A stretch of 64,000 nucleotides of DNA from Verrucomicrobium sp. GAS474 (GCF_900105685.1 NZ_LT629781.1:1426001-1490000), one strand, 5' to 3'; positions 1 to 11,702 are shown, numbered from the stretch's first letter. The notes: generated by a model not told the origin, from the sequence alone. Translations and numbers: made by a program.

Positions 1-190
1 ACTCGGTCCCCGACATGCCGGGCATCTCCATGTCGGCGACGATCACCGCGTAGGATGCCCCTTTCCCGATGAGCGCCAGCGCCTCCTCCGCGCCGCCCGC
101 CACCTCGACCTCGAACTTCCGCTGCAGAAAGCGCTGATAGACCACCAGCGTGTTGGGATCGTCGTCGACGAAGAGGACTTTTTCACTCAT
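1..190 (-). CDS. Response regulator receiver domain (partial, C-terminus outside window)
   Basis: The first 63 residues of a CheY-like receiver are present; the gene runs off the left edge. The protein opens MSEKVLFVDDDPNT, giving the acidic pocket at residues 9-11 after the first beta strand. The phospho-acceptor is probably Asp53, in VADMEMPGMSG. It should accept phosphate from a sensor kinase, but the output domain is not visible, so it could be a single-domain regulator, a transcription factor or a longer hybrid protein. The ATG at 188-190 is the natural start because the fold begins directly after it. No partner kinase lies nearby on this side. Confidence 0.85.
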   Translation of the reverse strand, partial: MSEKVLFVDDDPNTLVVYQRFLQRKFEVEVAGGAEEALALIGKGASYAVIVADMEMPGMSGTE

Positions 191-312
191 GGGATTAAAG
201 GAACGAGACTGCGCCTTCGCCCCGCCTTTTCCCATGGGGGATAACCCTACCTTGGATGCCGCCCGCGCCTGGACGACGGCCCGGCATCCCGTCCTGACGG
301 CATTGCCGCCGT

Positions 313-585
313 CTAGAGCCTGTCATGCACTTTGGAAAGCCCGCGTTGCTCCTAAAACGGCCTCCATCAAGACGCGAGCGACGCTGCATGCCTGAATGGC
401 ACGCGAGGAGCGAGCAACGCCGAGGGAGACCGTTTTAGGAGCAACCCTTCGGGCCGGGGTTCCACACCCCTTCCCCGTCGTTCTGCGCCGCCTCACGGGC
501 CATTCAGGCACGCTTCGGCGTCGCACGCCTAGGGGAGAGGGGCGCAGCCCCTCCGGCGCGGGCTTTCCAAAGTGCATGACAGGCT

Positions 586-589
<4 letters not shown>
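313..589. mobile_element. 277-bp MITE-like element with perfect terminal inverted repeats
   Basis: Positions 313-345 and 557-589 are a perfect 33-bp inverted repeat (left end CTAGAGCCTGTCATGCAC). The tips read CTA|GAGCC and GGCTC|TAG, which fits insertion of a roughly 273-bp element into a CTAG target with TA duplication, as IS630/Tc1-type transposons do. The interior has no credible gene but carries two more inverted repeats (345-360 with 430-445; 390-404 with 499-513). The right tip coincides with the TAG stop of the glucosidase gene, so the insertion sits exactly at that gene's end without changing its protein. No other copy is visible in the window. The IS630 link is inference. Confidence 0.75.
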
Positions 590-3270
<2,681 letters not shown>

Positions 3271-3678
3271 GCGTGGGGAAAGTGTCCGATGCTAACCCCG
3301 ATCGGCGGCGAGGTCGAGGACGCCCTTGCAGGGTGGGATAAGCCTCCGCCGCAGTGGTCAATGGACGGTTGTTTGGATGTCCTGATAACAAGGATCAGTC
3401 AATCATTTCTGACAAATCCTCCCTTCGATCGCTAGAGTTTTTTGGTCAAGAATTGTTGACTGATCCCTTTTCTGCTTCGTTCAAAAGGGTGATTGAAGCG
3501 CATGGGTCGGTGACGAGGGGGCTGAATTTGAGTTGTGCGCGAACAGGGGCAGATGTTTGAGGTGCTTTCTTTTCCTGCCGCCGAGCGACTTAGAGTTTTC
3601 GAGAGCTCTGGGAGGAATCTTCCTTTGGGTTCTCTTCGAAGGTGGAGCGACACCGTCCGGGATGTGGAAAAGGAGGGC
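3271..3678. other. Gene-free intergenic region with an 11-bp dyad
   Basis: This 408-base gap separates two leftward genes and should hold the promoter of the glucosidase gene. It is visibly richer in A+T between about 3360 and 3660. GGATCAGTCAA (3392-3402) and TTGACTGATCC (3456-3466) form a perfect inverted repeat separated by 53 bases, which may be an operator or a loop-forming site. I see no convincing coding frame, terminator or RNA gene here. Confidence 0.4.
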
Positions 3679-6600
3679 TTACTTTTGGGGCTCGCTCAAT
3701 GTTTCCAAAAGGAGCTTGGCATCGGGATACCTGACTTCGTTGAGGGAATAACGACAATAAACATTCAGGGCCTTGATGGCCTCTTCTTTCCTGCCGAGCT
3801 CGGCGAGGCTTCGTCCTAGAAACCAGTAGGCGGTGTAAAACGTGGGGTTGGACTGCACGTAGGCGGTCCCGGCATCGGCAGCCTTGGCCCAGTTTTTTTC
3901 GAAGTAGGCCTTGGAAAGTTTATAGCGCAGAAGCGATCGTTGTCGGGCGATTTTCGTTTCCATGAAGCCGGTGAAGGCGTCCGGAATTTTTTCGGGTGTC
4001 CCGAGCCCGGACAGGTCGCTTTCGACGGTGTTTAGTAAGGCACCCTGGGGGCTGAACCAGGCTCTCAGGATATCCTGGTAGAAATTGCGAGCGAGCACAT
4101 CGCGAGTCAACGCGGCCTCGTCTCTCATGCCGACCAGTTCGAGGGCGGGTAGGATTTCCTCGTTAAGCTGGGACGAGGTCATCTGATCGGAGGAGAGGGC
4201 AGCGAGGGTCTTCTTGAGCTTGGCCGTGTTCTTTGTTTGAAGGTAGGAACGGATTCGAAGGCGATTGGCTTTGTTGATGTTGTAGGGATCGGCGAGGTTG
4301 GCGAGAGCGAACTCGAGGTTGATGGGATTTCCCGAGCGCAGGGCGATTTGGGCGTCGATGAGGCTGAGCCGTTCGACGGTTTGGGGGAATTTGGCCGCAT
4401 TTCGGTAGGGTTTGACAATATCGAGGAATTTTTGGCGAGTCTCGGTATTGTCGATATCGAGGGCATAGTCGCCGGCGGAAACGAGATAGGACGTAAAGTC
4501 GTCATCCTCGGTGCTCTGGAGGCCGGCTTGGAGGAGGCGGAGGACCGCCTTGCCTCCCGCATCGCTATGGGACAGGTCGCTGAAGAGGTCCTCCCAGAAC
4601 TCGAGATCTACGGGATCTTGAGCTGATTTTATCAAATAAAGCCGGAAGGCTATGGCATCCTCCTGACTCAGGTCGTTGAAATTACCGAAGTCGCGTCGCT
4701 GGTCGAAGGTCGGCGGTTTGGAGATGCTCGATGGAGCGCGCCACGCGAGGCACTCTTTCCGCAGGGTGGTGATAATGGGCGCGTAGGGCTTAGTGAGGTT
4801 GATCTGCTTCAGGAGTTTGAGTTGAAACTCGGGTTTGGTTTGTCCGGCATCGGCGGTGAGGGTGTAGGAAGCGGCGGCTTGGTAGATGGCCTGGGCCGAA
4901 TCGAGATCGAGCGATTGCAGAATGTAGAAAAGGGCGTTTTGGACGAGATCCAGAGAGAGCGCGTCCATCGGCCCCTCTGCCTGCTTTTGGATATAGCCCC
5001 TCAAGGCAGCAGGAGAAGACTTGTCCGTCTTCATGTAGGCGACGATCCGCTCGATCTTCGTCTGCTGCGCCGGAGTCATGGTCTCGTAGCTGGGCGATTT
5101 CCGAAAGTGCTCGAAGACTTCAGGGTGCCAGTTCGTGTAGGCATCCCAGAGGAAATCATAGAGGAAGTCCGCTTTGACGGGCTTGGGGAAGGAGGGGTTG
5201 TCGAGAATGGATTGCGCCAAGGCATTCGCGTCGGCTTGCGATTTGCACACGCTCAAGAGTTGGCTGAATCCCTTGAGGAGGGCCTGCTGCTGGGTGTTTG
5301 CCGTCAGTGCTGGGACGGAGGGGGCGAGGAAGGCGGCCTTGACCCATTCGGCGGGCTGGAACTCCTCCTGGGAGCGGTCGAGGATCTGATCGAGGCGAAG
5401 TAGCCGGGGGTCATCAGGCGATTTCGGTTCCGCATAGTCCCACCAGGATGGTTTGTGATCTTTGAGCCATGCGGCGGCTCCGTCGGCCAGCTGCTTCGAT
5501 GCGAGCGAGGTGTTGCGGAGATTTTCCAGTCGCTCTTTCAGCTCTTGCTGTGTCTTGGCCCCTGTGGCCGGGTTGGCAATGCAGGCATCGAGCGCGCTCG
5601 TTGCGTCAGACTGCCTGCCGAGGGCCAGGTAAAGATCGGTGAGGATGGTGACGGTAGAGCTGGTGTCAGCCTTCGGGGAGGCCTTGATGTCCTGTTCCAG
5701 CACCGTGGTCACTTTATCGAGATCCCGATGTTGCTGTAGCGCGGCGAGCCCCCAAACACGGTGGATGGCCAGCGTGAGTTTCGTGTTGTCGTCGAGACTC
5801 GGACTCCATTCCTTTGCCATAAGGTCGAGGGCCTTGTCGCCCTGATTGGCGTCGACGTAGTTCGCTATGAGGTGAAGGGCGCGGATCTGGCGGTCCTTGG
5901 TATCCTGCGGGGAGAAGGGGGTGAGGATGGAGATGGCAAGGAGACGGAGATCATTGGCGTGATCGGGAAGAAGATCTTCCGCCGTGCCGAAGACGCCAAC
6001 GAATTCAAGGGCCGCATTAGGGTAAAATCGGGCGGCATAGGCCAACTGGCGGAGGAGGGTGAAGGCCTGCTTGGTGTCTTTGTTGCGCTTGGCTTCACCG
6101 AGGCTTTTTCCCAGGCTTGTCAGGCTCGGGATGATGGGGACGACCTTGCGATCCGTGAGCGGTTCCAGCCCTGCGAAGGCTTCCAGCTTCTGCCATTGAG
6201 GCCACCAGGCGTTCCAATTGTTCCAGAAGGAAGGGCTATCGTAGGAATCTTGGAGGCCGGCGAGGACGTTCTTCACTTGTTCTCCCGATTTAAGGAGGTT
6301 CTTCTTGTTTGCTGCCTTCAGAAGCCGGAGGAGGCGAAGGGCCTCGGCCTTGTTGCCGTCGTCGAAACGGATAAAGGTGGCGCGGAGCAGTGCCTCCTGG
6401 GCCGAGGTCTGGCGATCCGCCCAGGGCTCGGCGGTCTGATAGCAGGCGAGGGCCTTCTCGTAATTCCCCCGGGATTCCCAGTTGACGCCGCTTTTCAGCG
6501 CGAGGGGACCTCGAAAGCCGTCGGGGGTGCCGTCGATTTGGGTCAGGGTGGCATAGAGGTCTCCGGCCTCGGCGAGGAGGTTCTTCTTTTCGAGCACTTT

Positions 6601-9600
6601 GGCGTGAAGGATTTCGATGTCGACGTAGACCTCGCTCGAGTGTGGTAGCGCGTCGGCGAGCTTCACCAGGCCGAGGAAGAAGGATTCCTTCGCCGGGGAA
6701 GGGGCGTAACGGAGGCTCCACTCGGCGTCGCTGGCGCAGTTCCAGAGATACTCCGTGAAATCGCCATCGGGCGGGTAGGAGGTGGCCAAACGGACGGCGC
6801 AGCCCAACGCATCGTCGGGCTCGCCACTCTCATCGTGCTGGGCCATGGCCTTCTTTGCCTCGGCAATGGAGGAGAAGGAGGGCTGCTTCTTTTCGAAGGC
6901 GACAATATCGGGCGAATTGGCGAGAAGCTCTTTCAGCCCGGCCTGGAGTGCTAGATGATGGGAGGCAGATTCGGCATCTTCGCGGGCCTTTTTGAGAGCT
7001 TTTCCGAGTGGGCCTCCATTCTGGTCCGGAGTGGCGAGGGAATCGAGAAGGGTCAGGAGTTCGAGGCTTTTTTTCTCTTCGCCCGCATTGACGAACTTTC
7101 GGGAGGTGGAGGTCACCTCGAGAAGAGTATTTTGGATGCTTTCCGATTTTGAGGCAATCAGCACGGAGAGCCGGTCCTTCAGCCTTGGTCCGTCGCCCTG
7201 GTTTAATGCCGTGAGGGCGTAGAAAGCGTAGAGCGAGGGGGCGGCGTCGCTTTCCAGGAGGAGGCCCTTGTCGGCATAGTCCAGGGCGGCCTTGGGCGAG
7301 GCCGTGTCGGCCAGGATGGTGGCCGTCTTGTAGATGGCCCAACCGCGACGTCCCGAGGAGACGGTGTTGTTTTCGGAGATGCCCTGGAAGAGGGCGAGGG
7401 CCTCCTCCTTTTTGCCCAGGCCGAGGAGAGCCGTCGCCTGGAGGTATTCGGCCCAGGCGATCGTGGTAGGATCGAGCGCGGCTCGGTTGGCTTCCAGTGC
7501 TGGCTTCAGGCGGGAAAGGACGCCGTCCCAGTTTTCGACGTTGTATTCTAGGATTGCCAGCTTGATGGAGGCGATGGCGATGGTCTTTTTGTCGGTGGGA
7601 AATATGGCGGGGATTCTCTCTAGGGCGGCCCGGCGTGCGACGACATTGCCGTCGTCCGGAAACTCCGAATCGATCAGGGTCAGTTGCCCCTCTCCGGTCG
7701 GCATCAGCGGGAGGCTTGTCGCTAGTTCCGCATCGGTCTGCGCCGGGATGCCGGGGACGTCTCCCTTTACCTTGCTCAGCGCGAGCGGCTTGGCGGCCCA
7801 ATTTCGAAGATTGCCAGCCATGTCGCCCAGCGAGCGCAGTTCCTCGGGCTGGAAGAGGCTTTTTTCCAGAGTCACCTTGCAGTTGCCGGTCAGGACTCCC
7901 TCCTTGGTGGACCACGAGGACTGGAAGGTGAAACCGGGAGAGCGGGAGAGAAGGGGATCGCCCAGCCGTCCGGCTTCCGAACCGGGGAGGAGTTCAATGC
8001 GGCACGTGATGCGCTGGGAGTCGGGCCAGAGGAAGGTCGTGTTGCGGCGGGTTTTGTAGTCTTTCAGGTCGGGCAGCAGGGAGTCGGGGGAGGGGAATCG
8101 CAGGCTGCTCGCTTCGTCCCCCGTGTTGCCGACGCCTCCCAACGTCATGTAGGCCCGGAGAGAGAAAGAGTCCGGGGCGTTCTTCGGCGAGGATTCCCCG
8201 AGCAGTTCCACGTCGGCAACCGTGGCGCGGGGAAAGAATCCCTGAACCGTTTCCTGGATTCGCGAGAGGAGTTGGTCCTTGGGCAGCCCGCCGTAGTATT
8301 CCCGGTAGCTGGCACGATAATATCCCGCCGCGTCGACCTTGATCCATCCGGCGAGATCCCCGTCGGGGCGCAGCTTCAGATCGAAGGAATACGTCACGGC
8401 GGCGTCGCGGAAGGGGGGCGTGCGAATCCAAGCCGCTTTGCCTTTTTTTACCACGAGGACATCGCGATCCGATTCGCTTCCGCTGAGTAGGCCCGGGGTC
8501 CCATAGGTGATCGTGGGATCGCAGAAGACGGTTTCCTTTCCCACTTGGGCAGCCAGGATGCAGTGGTTGAAGTGGCGGTAATCGGGGCTGGCTTTATTGA
8601 TGAGCCCGGAGTGTTCGGTCGTGAGGAGGGTGAGCCACGCCGGAATGCCCTTGTATGCCAACATGGCCCGGAGAAGGTTGGCCTTATCCTTACAATCCCC
8701 ATACTGCCGATTCCAAACATCCATGGGGTCGTGGGGGCGGAAGTCCGATTGATCGAGTTCGAAGGCCGTGTAGCGAATGTCCTGCGCCACGTGTCCGTAG
8801 AGGATGCCGAGAATCTCACCGGGTTCCTTCGCCGTCCGGGTCCATTCGTCGATCTTGCCCTTCAGGGCGGCATTGAGGGTGACGGTGTTCCTGGTAAGGT
8901 CTTCATACCAAGCGGCGAAAGTATCCCAATCCTTCAGCGTGGAGAGCCAGAGCGTCGGTCCGATCTGATAAGAGGGAGCCCGGGTTTCCGACCAGGGATC
9001 GGCTGCGGTCTCAAGCTTTTCCCACGTCAATTGCTGTCGTCCCGCTCCCGCTTCGACCTTGGCAGGGGTGGGAATCGCTTGCCCCAGGTTCGTGATGGTG
9101 AGCCGCTTGGAGTACGTCGACGGCAGATCGACGACGAGGCGTTGCAGGTATTCCGGCCACGATCCCTTCCACGTGAAGGTCTGGGAGTATTCCCCGGGAA
9201 TCCTTGGCTCCGTATCCTCGAGAACGATGAGGCTCTCCGTGATGCTGCCTGGCTTGATGTTCGAGTAGACCGTGACGAGATCGAGTTGGTCGTTGTAAAT
9301 CGAGTCGGCTATTTCGTTTTGCGGCGTCTTCACAAAAACAGCGTCACTTGTCACCGCAGTCCGCATCTTATCCGGCTGGATCGTCTGAGCGGAGACGAGA
9401 TAAGCGCGTTGGAATTTTTTCTTGTACGTGAAGCTGCCTTGGGCGATCGCCTTGGCTCCTGCGTCGTTCCATGCTTTATAGACCGAGTGGTAGGCCGAGA
9501 CCCGGCTCCCGTCTTCGTTGACGTAGGTGAGAACCTCCTCGAGGAGGACCGTGGCATCGGCGTCGCCGTGGTCCATGCGACTGCCGCTTTCCAGGACTTT

Positions 9601-9786
9601 TTCCAGCGGTGTCAGGAGCTTGGTCAGACTGTCCTTATAGATGGCAGGGGGAGGGGAACTCGGCGGTGGTTCATCGGCCAGGAGTAACCCTGTGGCAAGA
9701 AGAGCTCCCGCTAAAATCACTCCCTGACAAAGAAAACTGACGGGAACACGCTCTTTTTTCGGAGCCATTCGAAAAAATGCAAACAC
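3679..9786 (-). CDS. Giant exported DUF3857 / transglutaminase-like repeat protein
   Basis: A 2035-residue protein. A basic start, hydrophobic segment and ADEPP junction (about residues 15-38) look like a signal peptide. Residues about 50-300 match the DUF3857 beta-sandwich. A transglutaminase-like core follows, with Cys364 in YGDCKDKANLL, His405 or His408 in RHFNHC, and Asp423 in FCDPT, so the thiol triad is intact. About 1400 residues after that look alpha-helical with degenerate TPR-like repeats ending in LGRSLAELGRKEEAIKAL. It probably works in the periplasm or at the cell surface as a peptide-crosslinking or cleaving scaffold. A GTG at 9784-9786 and an ATG at 9766-9768 are both possible starts. 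G+C is lower and codon use more relaxed than in its neighbours. Confidence 0.8.
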   Translation of the reverse strand: MFAFFRMAPKKERVPVSFLCQGVILAGALLATGLLLADEPPPSSPPPAIYKDSLTKLLTPLEKVLESGSRMDHGDADATVLLEEVLTYVNEDGSRVSAYHSVYKAWNDAGAKAIAQGSFTYKKKFQRAYLVSAQTIQPDKMRTAVTSDAVFVKTPQNEIADSIYNDQLDLVTVYSNIKPGSITESLIVLEDTEPRIPGEYSQTFTWKGSWPEYLQRLVVDLPSTYSKRLTITNLGQAIPTPAKVEAGAGRQQLTWEKLETAADPWSETRAPSYQIGPTLWLSTLKDWDTFAAWYEDLTRNTVTLNAALKGKIDEWTRTAKEPGEILGILYGHVAQDIRYTAFELDQSDFRPHDPMDVWNRQYGDCKDKANLLRAMLAYKGIPAWLTLLTTEHSGLINKASPDYRHFNHCILAAQVGKETVFCDPTITYGTPGLLSGSESDRDVLVVKKGKAAWIRTPPFRDAAVTYSFDLKLRPDGDLAGWIKVDAAGYYRASYREYYGGLPKDQLLSRIQETVQGFFPRATVADVELLGESSPKNAPDSFSLRAYMTLGGVGNTGDEASSLRFPSPDSLLPDLKDYKTRRNTTFLWPDSQRITCRIELLPGSEAGRLGDPLLSRSPGFTFQSSWSTKEGVLTGNCKVTLEKSLFQPEELRSLGDMAGNLRNWAAKPLALSKVKGDVPGIPAQTDAELATSLPLMPTGEGQLTLIDSEFPDDGNVVARRAALERIPAIFPTDKKTIAIASIKLAILEYNVENWDGVLSRLKPALEANRAALDPTTIAWAEYLQATALLGLGKKEEALALFQGISENNTVSSGRRGWAIYKTATILADTASPKAALDYADKGLLLESDAAPSLYAFYALTALNQGDGPRLKDRLSVLIASKSESIQNTLLEVTSTSRKFVNAGEEKKSLELLTLLDSLATPDQNGGPLGKALKKAREDAESASHHLALQAGLKELLANSPDIVAFEKKQPSFSSIAEAKKAMAQHDESGEPDDALGCAVRLATSYPPDGDFTEYLWNCASDAEWSLRYAPSPAKESFFLGLVKLADALPHSSEVYVDIEILHAKVLEKKNLLAEAGDLYATLTQIDGTPDGFRGPLALKSGVNWESRGNYEKALACYQTAEPWADRQTSAQEALLRATFIRFDDGNKAEALRLLRLLKAANKKNLLKSGEQVKNVLAGLQDSYDSPSFWNNWNAWWPQWQKLEAFAGLEPLTDRKVVPIIPSLTSLGKSLGEAKRNKDTKQAFTLLRQLAYAARFYPNAALEFVGVFGTAEDLLPDHANDLRLLAISILTPFSPQDTKDRQIRALHLIANYVDANQGDKALDLMAKEWSPSLDDNTKLTLAIHRVWGLAALQQHRDLDKVTTVLEQDIKASPKADTSSTVTILTDLYLALGRQSDATSALDACIANPATGAKTQQELKERLENLRNTSLASKQLADGAAAWLKDHKPSWWDYAEPKSPDDPRLLRLDQILDRSQEEFQPAEWVKAAFLAPSVPALTANTQQQALLKGFSQLLSVCKSQADANALAQSILDNPSFPKPVKADFLYDFLWDAYTNWHPEVFEHFRKSPSYETMTPAQQTKIERIVAYMKTDKSSPAALRGYIQKQAEGPMDALSLDLVQNALFYILQSLDLDSAQAIYQAAASYTLTADAGQTKPEFQLKLLKQINLTKPYAPIITTLRKECLAWRAPSSISKPPTFDQRRDFGNFNDLSQEDAIAFRLYLIKSAQDPVDLEFWEDLFSDLSHSDAGGKAVLRLLQAGLQSTEDDDFTSYLVSAGDYALDIDNTETRQKFLDIVKPYRNAAKFPQTVERLSLIDAQIALRSGNPINLEFALANLADPYNINKANRLRIRSYLQTKNTAKLKKTLAALSSDQMTSSQLNEEILPALELVGMRDEAALTRDVLARNFYQDILRAWFSPQGALLNTVESDLSGLGTPEKIPDAFTGFMETKIARQRSLLRYKLSKAYFEKNWAKAADAGTAYVQSNPTFYTAYWFLGRSLAELGRKEEAIKALNVYCRYSLNEVRYPDAKLLLETLSEPQK

Positions 9787-9984
9787 GGAGGCCGACAGCC
9801 TAAATACGTATCACAAACGAGTCCACTTAAAATGCGATATTTTCAAGTGCTACGCTGAAGGAAACTGAAGGCGGAGTTGGCATGACAGATCTTTGCGCTT
9901 TTGTGCGCGAGCTGCGAAGCGAGTGTTCCGGCTAAAAGGCCTGAAACTTGAGCTAATCCCCTCAGAGCGAGGGGAAAGGAAAAA

Positions 9985-10070
9985 TGGTGGGCAGAACAGG
10001 ATTCGAACCTGTGAAGGCGTAAGCCAGCAGATTTACAGTCTGCCCCGGTTGGCCACTTCGGTATCTACCC
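9985..10070 (-). tRNA. tRNA-Tyr (anticodon GTA)
   Basis: Read on the minus strand the sequence folds as a class II tRNA of 86 bases. The acceptor arm is GGGTAGA paired with TCTGCCC (one T-G wobble), followed by A and a genome-encoded CCA (9985-9987). The anticodon loop is CTGTAAA, with GTA at 10034-10036. A long variable arm lies before the T arm, whose loop is GGTTCGAATCC. All features fit tRNA-Tyr. The 9787-9984 gap downstream has no recognised gene. Confidence 0.97.
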
Positions 10071-10112
10071 AAAAGGAAAGGAGGAGCTAGACTACTCGCT
10101 CGGGGGCGGAGG

Positions 10113-11702
10113 TCAACGCTCTTTTCGCGGAGGGGGCGGCTTGGCCCGGTCCGGGGGGCTTCTACGGGTTAGTAGAAGTTGACGAGGTCGCCGGGGGGAT
10201 ACGGGTTGACGATCATCGAGTCGGCGGGGTGCTGCTTCAGGGTGCGGTAGCTGGCGCCGGGGCCGACGGGGAGGGGGCCGGTGGCGAGGTCGACGACGCC
10301 GAGGCCGATGTCGGAGACGGTGCGGCCGGTGCCTTGGACGAGGCCTTTGGTCCAGGCGACGGTGGGGCCTTCGAGCTCGTTGAGGGTGAACATGGAGTCG
10401 AGGATCTCGGTGGGGGCGAGGGCGATGTTGGCGAAGCCGCGACCGACTTTGTCGTAGAGGGTTTCTTTCTTCGGCATGGAGATGTCGGCGCGGAGGGGGG
10501 CGCTGATGAGGCCGAGGAGGAGGAGGGTGCCGAGGAGGGCGGGGGCGACGGTCGAGGAACGCATGGTCACTTTTTACGCTTTTGACGAAATGTACGCCAG
10601 TACATTTATCATGGTAACGCGGTTTTTTAGGGGGTGCCGGGATCGGGGGGGAGGAGGGGTTCGGGGGGGTGTAGGGGGGGAGGGAGATGACGGGGTGGCC
10701 TTCGAGGGGGGGGCGGCGTTCGTGGATGCCGGGGGCGATCTGGGGTTTTTCGGCGAAGGCGCAGCGGAGCATTTCGACGCGGGCGTCGAGGTTGTCGAGG
10801 TAGTGGAGGGCCCAGGCTTCGGCGGTGCGGGGGGTGACGGGGGCGCCGTATTCGCGCTGGCCGTGGTGGGAGGCGATGAGGTGGAGGAGGTGGAGGCGGA
10901 CGGTTTCGGAGGGGGGCTGGTGGCCGGGGGCGGCGGCGAGTTTGAATTCGGGGTGGTCCTGGAGGGTGCGCCAGAGGTGGTTGGCGAGTTCGATGCCGAC
11001 GGGGATGTGGCCCATGAGTTCTCCGACGAGGGTGTGGGGCATGAGGAAGCCCTGGGCCTGGTAGTCGTTTTCCCAGAGTTTGCCGCTGTCGTGGAGGAGG
11101 ACGCCGAGGATGACGAGGTCCCAGTGGAGGTGGGGGTAGACGGGGCGGAGGGCCTGGGCGCCGCGGATCATCTGGGCGACGTGTTCGATGAGGCCGCCGC
11201 GGCGGGCGTGGTGGTAGTCGCGGGCGGCGGCGGCGCGGCGGAATTTTTCGCCGTGGAGGGTGAGGAAGGTCTGGCCGAGGAGGCGGAGGCGGGGGTCGGC
11301 GAGGGTGTCGATGGCGGCGGTGATGTGGTGGAGTTCGCTGTCGAGGAAGGCCTGGCGTTCGGGGGTGCCGGCGAGGAGGGTGTCGATTTCCTGGGGGGTG
11401 AGGGGGCGGAGCTGGGGGCGGTTGAGGTTGAGGCCGTATTGGTTGCGGTGGTAGTGGGCTTCGAGGGCGACGAAGGCGCCGGGGCTGTGGCGGAGGGCTT
11501 CGGGGTAGGCGGGGCTGTCGGCCCAGAGTTTGATTTTTTCGTTGCCGGTGCCGTCGCCGATCTGGAGGTCGAGGTAGGGTTTGCCGGTTTTGGTTTCGCC
11601 GGGGTGGAGGGCGGTGATTTGGACGGGGATTTCTCCGTGCCAGCCGCTCTCGCCGTCGTTGGTTTGGTTGGCGAGGTGGGTGAGGAGGTCGCGGAGGGTC
11701 AT
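10113..11702 (-). CDS. YhaM-like OB-fold / HD-domain phosphohydrolase (C-terminal end uncertain)
   Basis: From ATG 11702 the protein has an OB-fold nucleic-acid-binding domain (about residues 20-100; LDLQIGDGTGNEKIKLW) and an HD domain (about 165-310) with GGLIEHVAQM, LLHDSGKLWE, ASHHGQREYGAP and LHYLDNLDARVEML. This is the architecture of YhaM, a 3'-5' exoribonuclease active on RNA and single-stranded DNA. The family usually ends shortly after the last block, here near 10630, but this frame stays open to 10113 and adds an Arg/Pro-rich tail that looks like out-of-frame read-through of the TIGR04073 gene. Seven-G runs at 10645-10680 are likely places for a sequencing error or slippage. The N-terminal 350 residues are secure; the tail is not. 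Confidence 0.7.
   Translation of the reverse strand: MTLRDLLTHLANQTNDGESGWHGEIPVQITALHPGETKTGKPYLDLQIGDGTGNEKIKLWADSPAYPEALRHSPGAFVALEAHYHRNQYGLNLNRPQLRPLTPQEIDTLLAGTPERQAFLDSELHHITAAIDTLADPRLRLLGQTFLTLHGEKFRRAAAARDYHHARRGGLIEHVAQMIRGAQALRPVYPHLHWDLVILGVLLHDSGKLWENDYQAQGFLMPHTLVGELMGHIPVGIELANHLWRTLQDHPEFKLAAAPGHQPPSETVRLHLLHLIASHHGQREYGAPVTPRTAEAWALHYLDNLDARVEMLRCAFAEKPQIAPGIHERRPPLEGHPVISLPPYTPPNPSSPPIPAPPKKPRYHDKCTGVHFVKSVKSDHAFLDRRPRPPRHPPPPRPHQRPPPRRHLHAEERNPLRQSRSRLRQHRPRPHRDPRLHVHPQRARRPHRRLDQRPRPRHRPHRLRHRPRRRRPRHRPPPRRPRRQLPHPEAAPRRLDDRQPVSPRRPRQLLLTRRSPPDRAKPPPPRKER
10169..10564 (-). CDS. Exosortase system-associated TIGR04073 family protein
   Basis: A 131-residue exported protein. 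A signal-like N-terminus (MRSSTVAPALLGTLLLLGLI to about residue 26) is followed by a short conserved region with YDKVGRGFANIALAPTEI and a Gly/Pro-rich tail ending NPYPPGDLVNFY. This layout is that of the TIGR04073 family, found in Verrucomicrobia and relatives that carry exosortase/PEP-CTERM sorting; its function is unknown. ATG at 10564 is chosen; a GTG six bases upstream is also possible. An 8-bp hairpin lies 24 bases upstream. The reading frame of the HD-domain gene upstream continues through this gene in another frame, an unusual arrangement discussed under findings. Confidence 0.75.
   Translation of the reverse strand: MRSSTVAPALLGTLLLLGLISAPLRADISMPKKETLYDKVGRGFANIALAPTEILDSMFTLNELEGPTVAWTKGLVQGTGRTVSDIGLGVVDLATGPLPVGPGASYRTLKQHPADSMIVNPYPPGDLVNFY
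10588..10607. promoter_or_regulatory. 8-bp perfect hairpin/palindrome before TIGR04073 gene
   Basis: AAATGTAC (10588-10595) and GTACATTT (10600-10607) are perfect complements around a four-base loop. It is an A+T-rich island in very G+C-rich surroundings, 24 bases before the TIGR04073 start and just beyond the expected end of the HD gene. It could be an operator or an RNA hairpin; no U-tract follows, so a simple terminator is unlikely. Confidence 0.35.
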
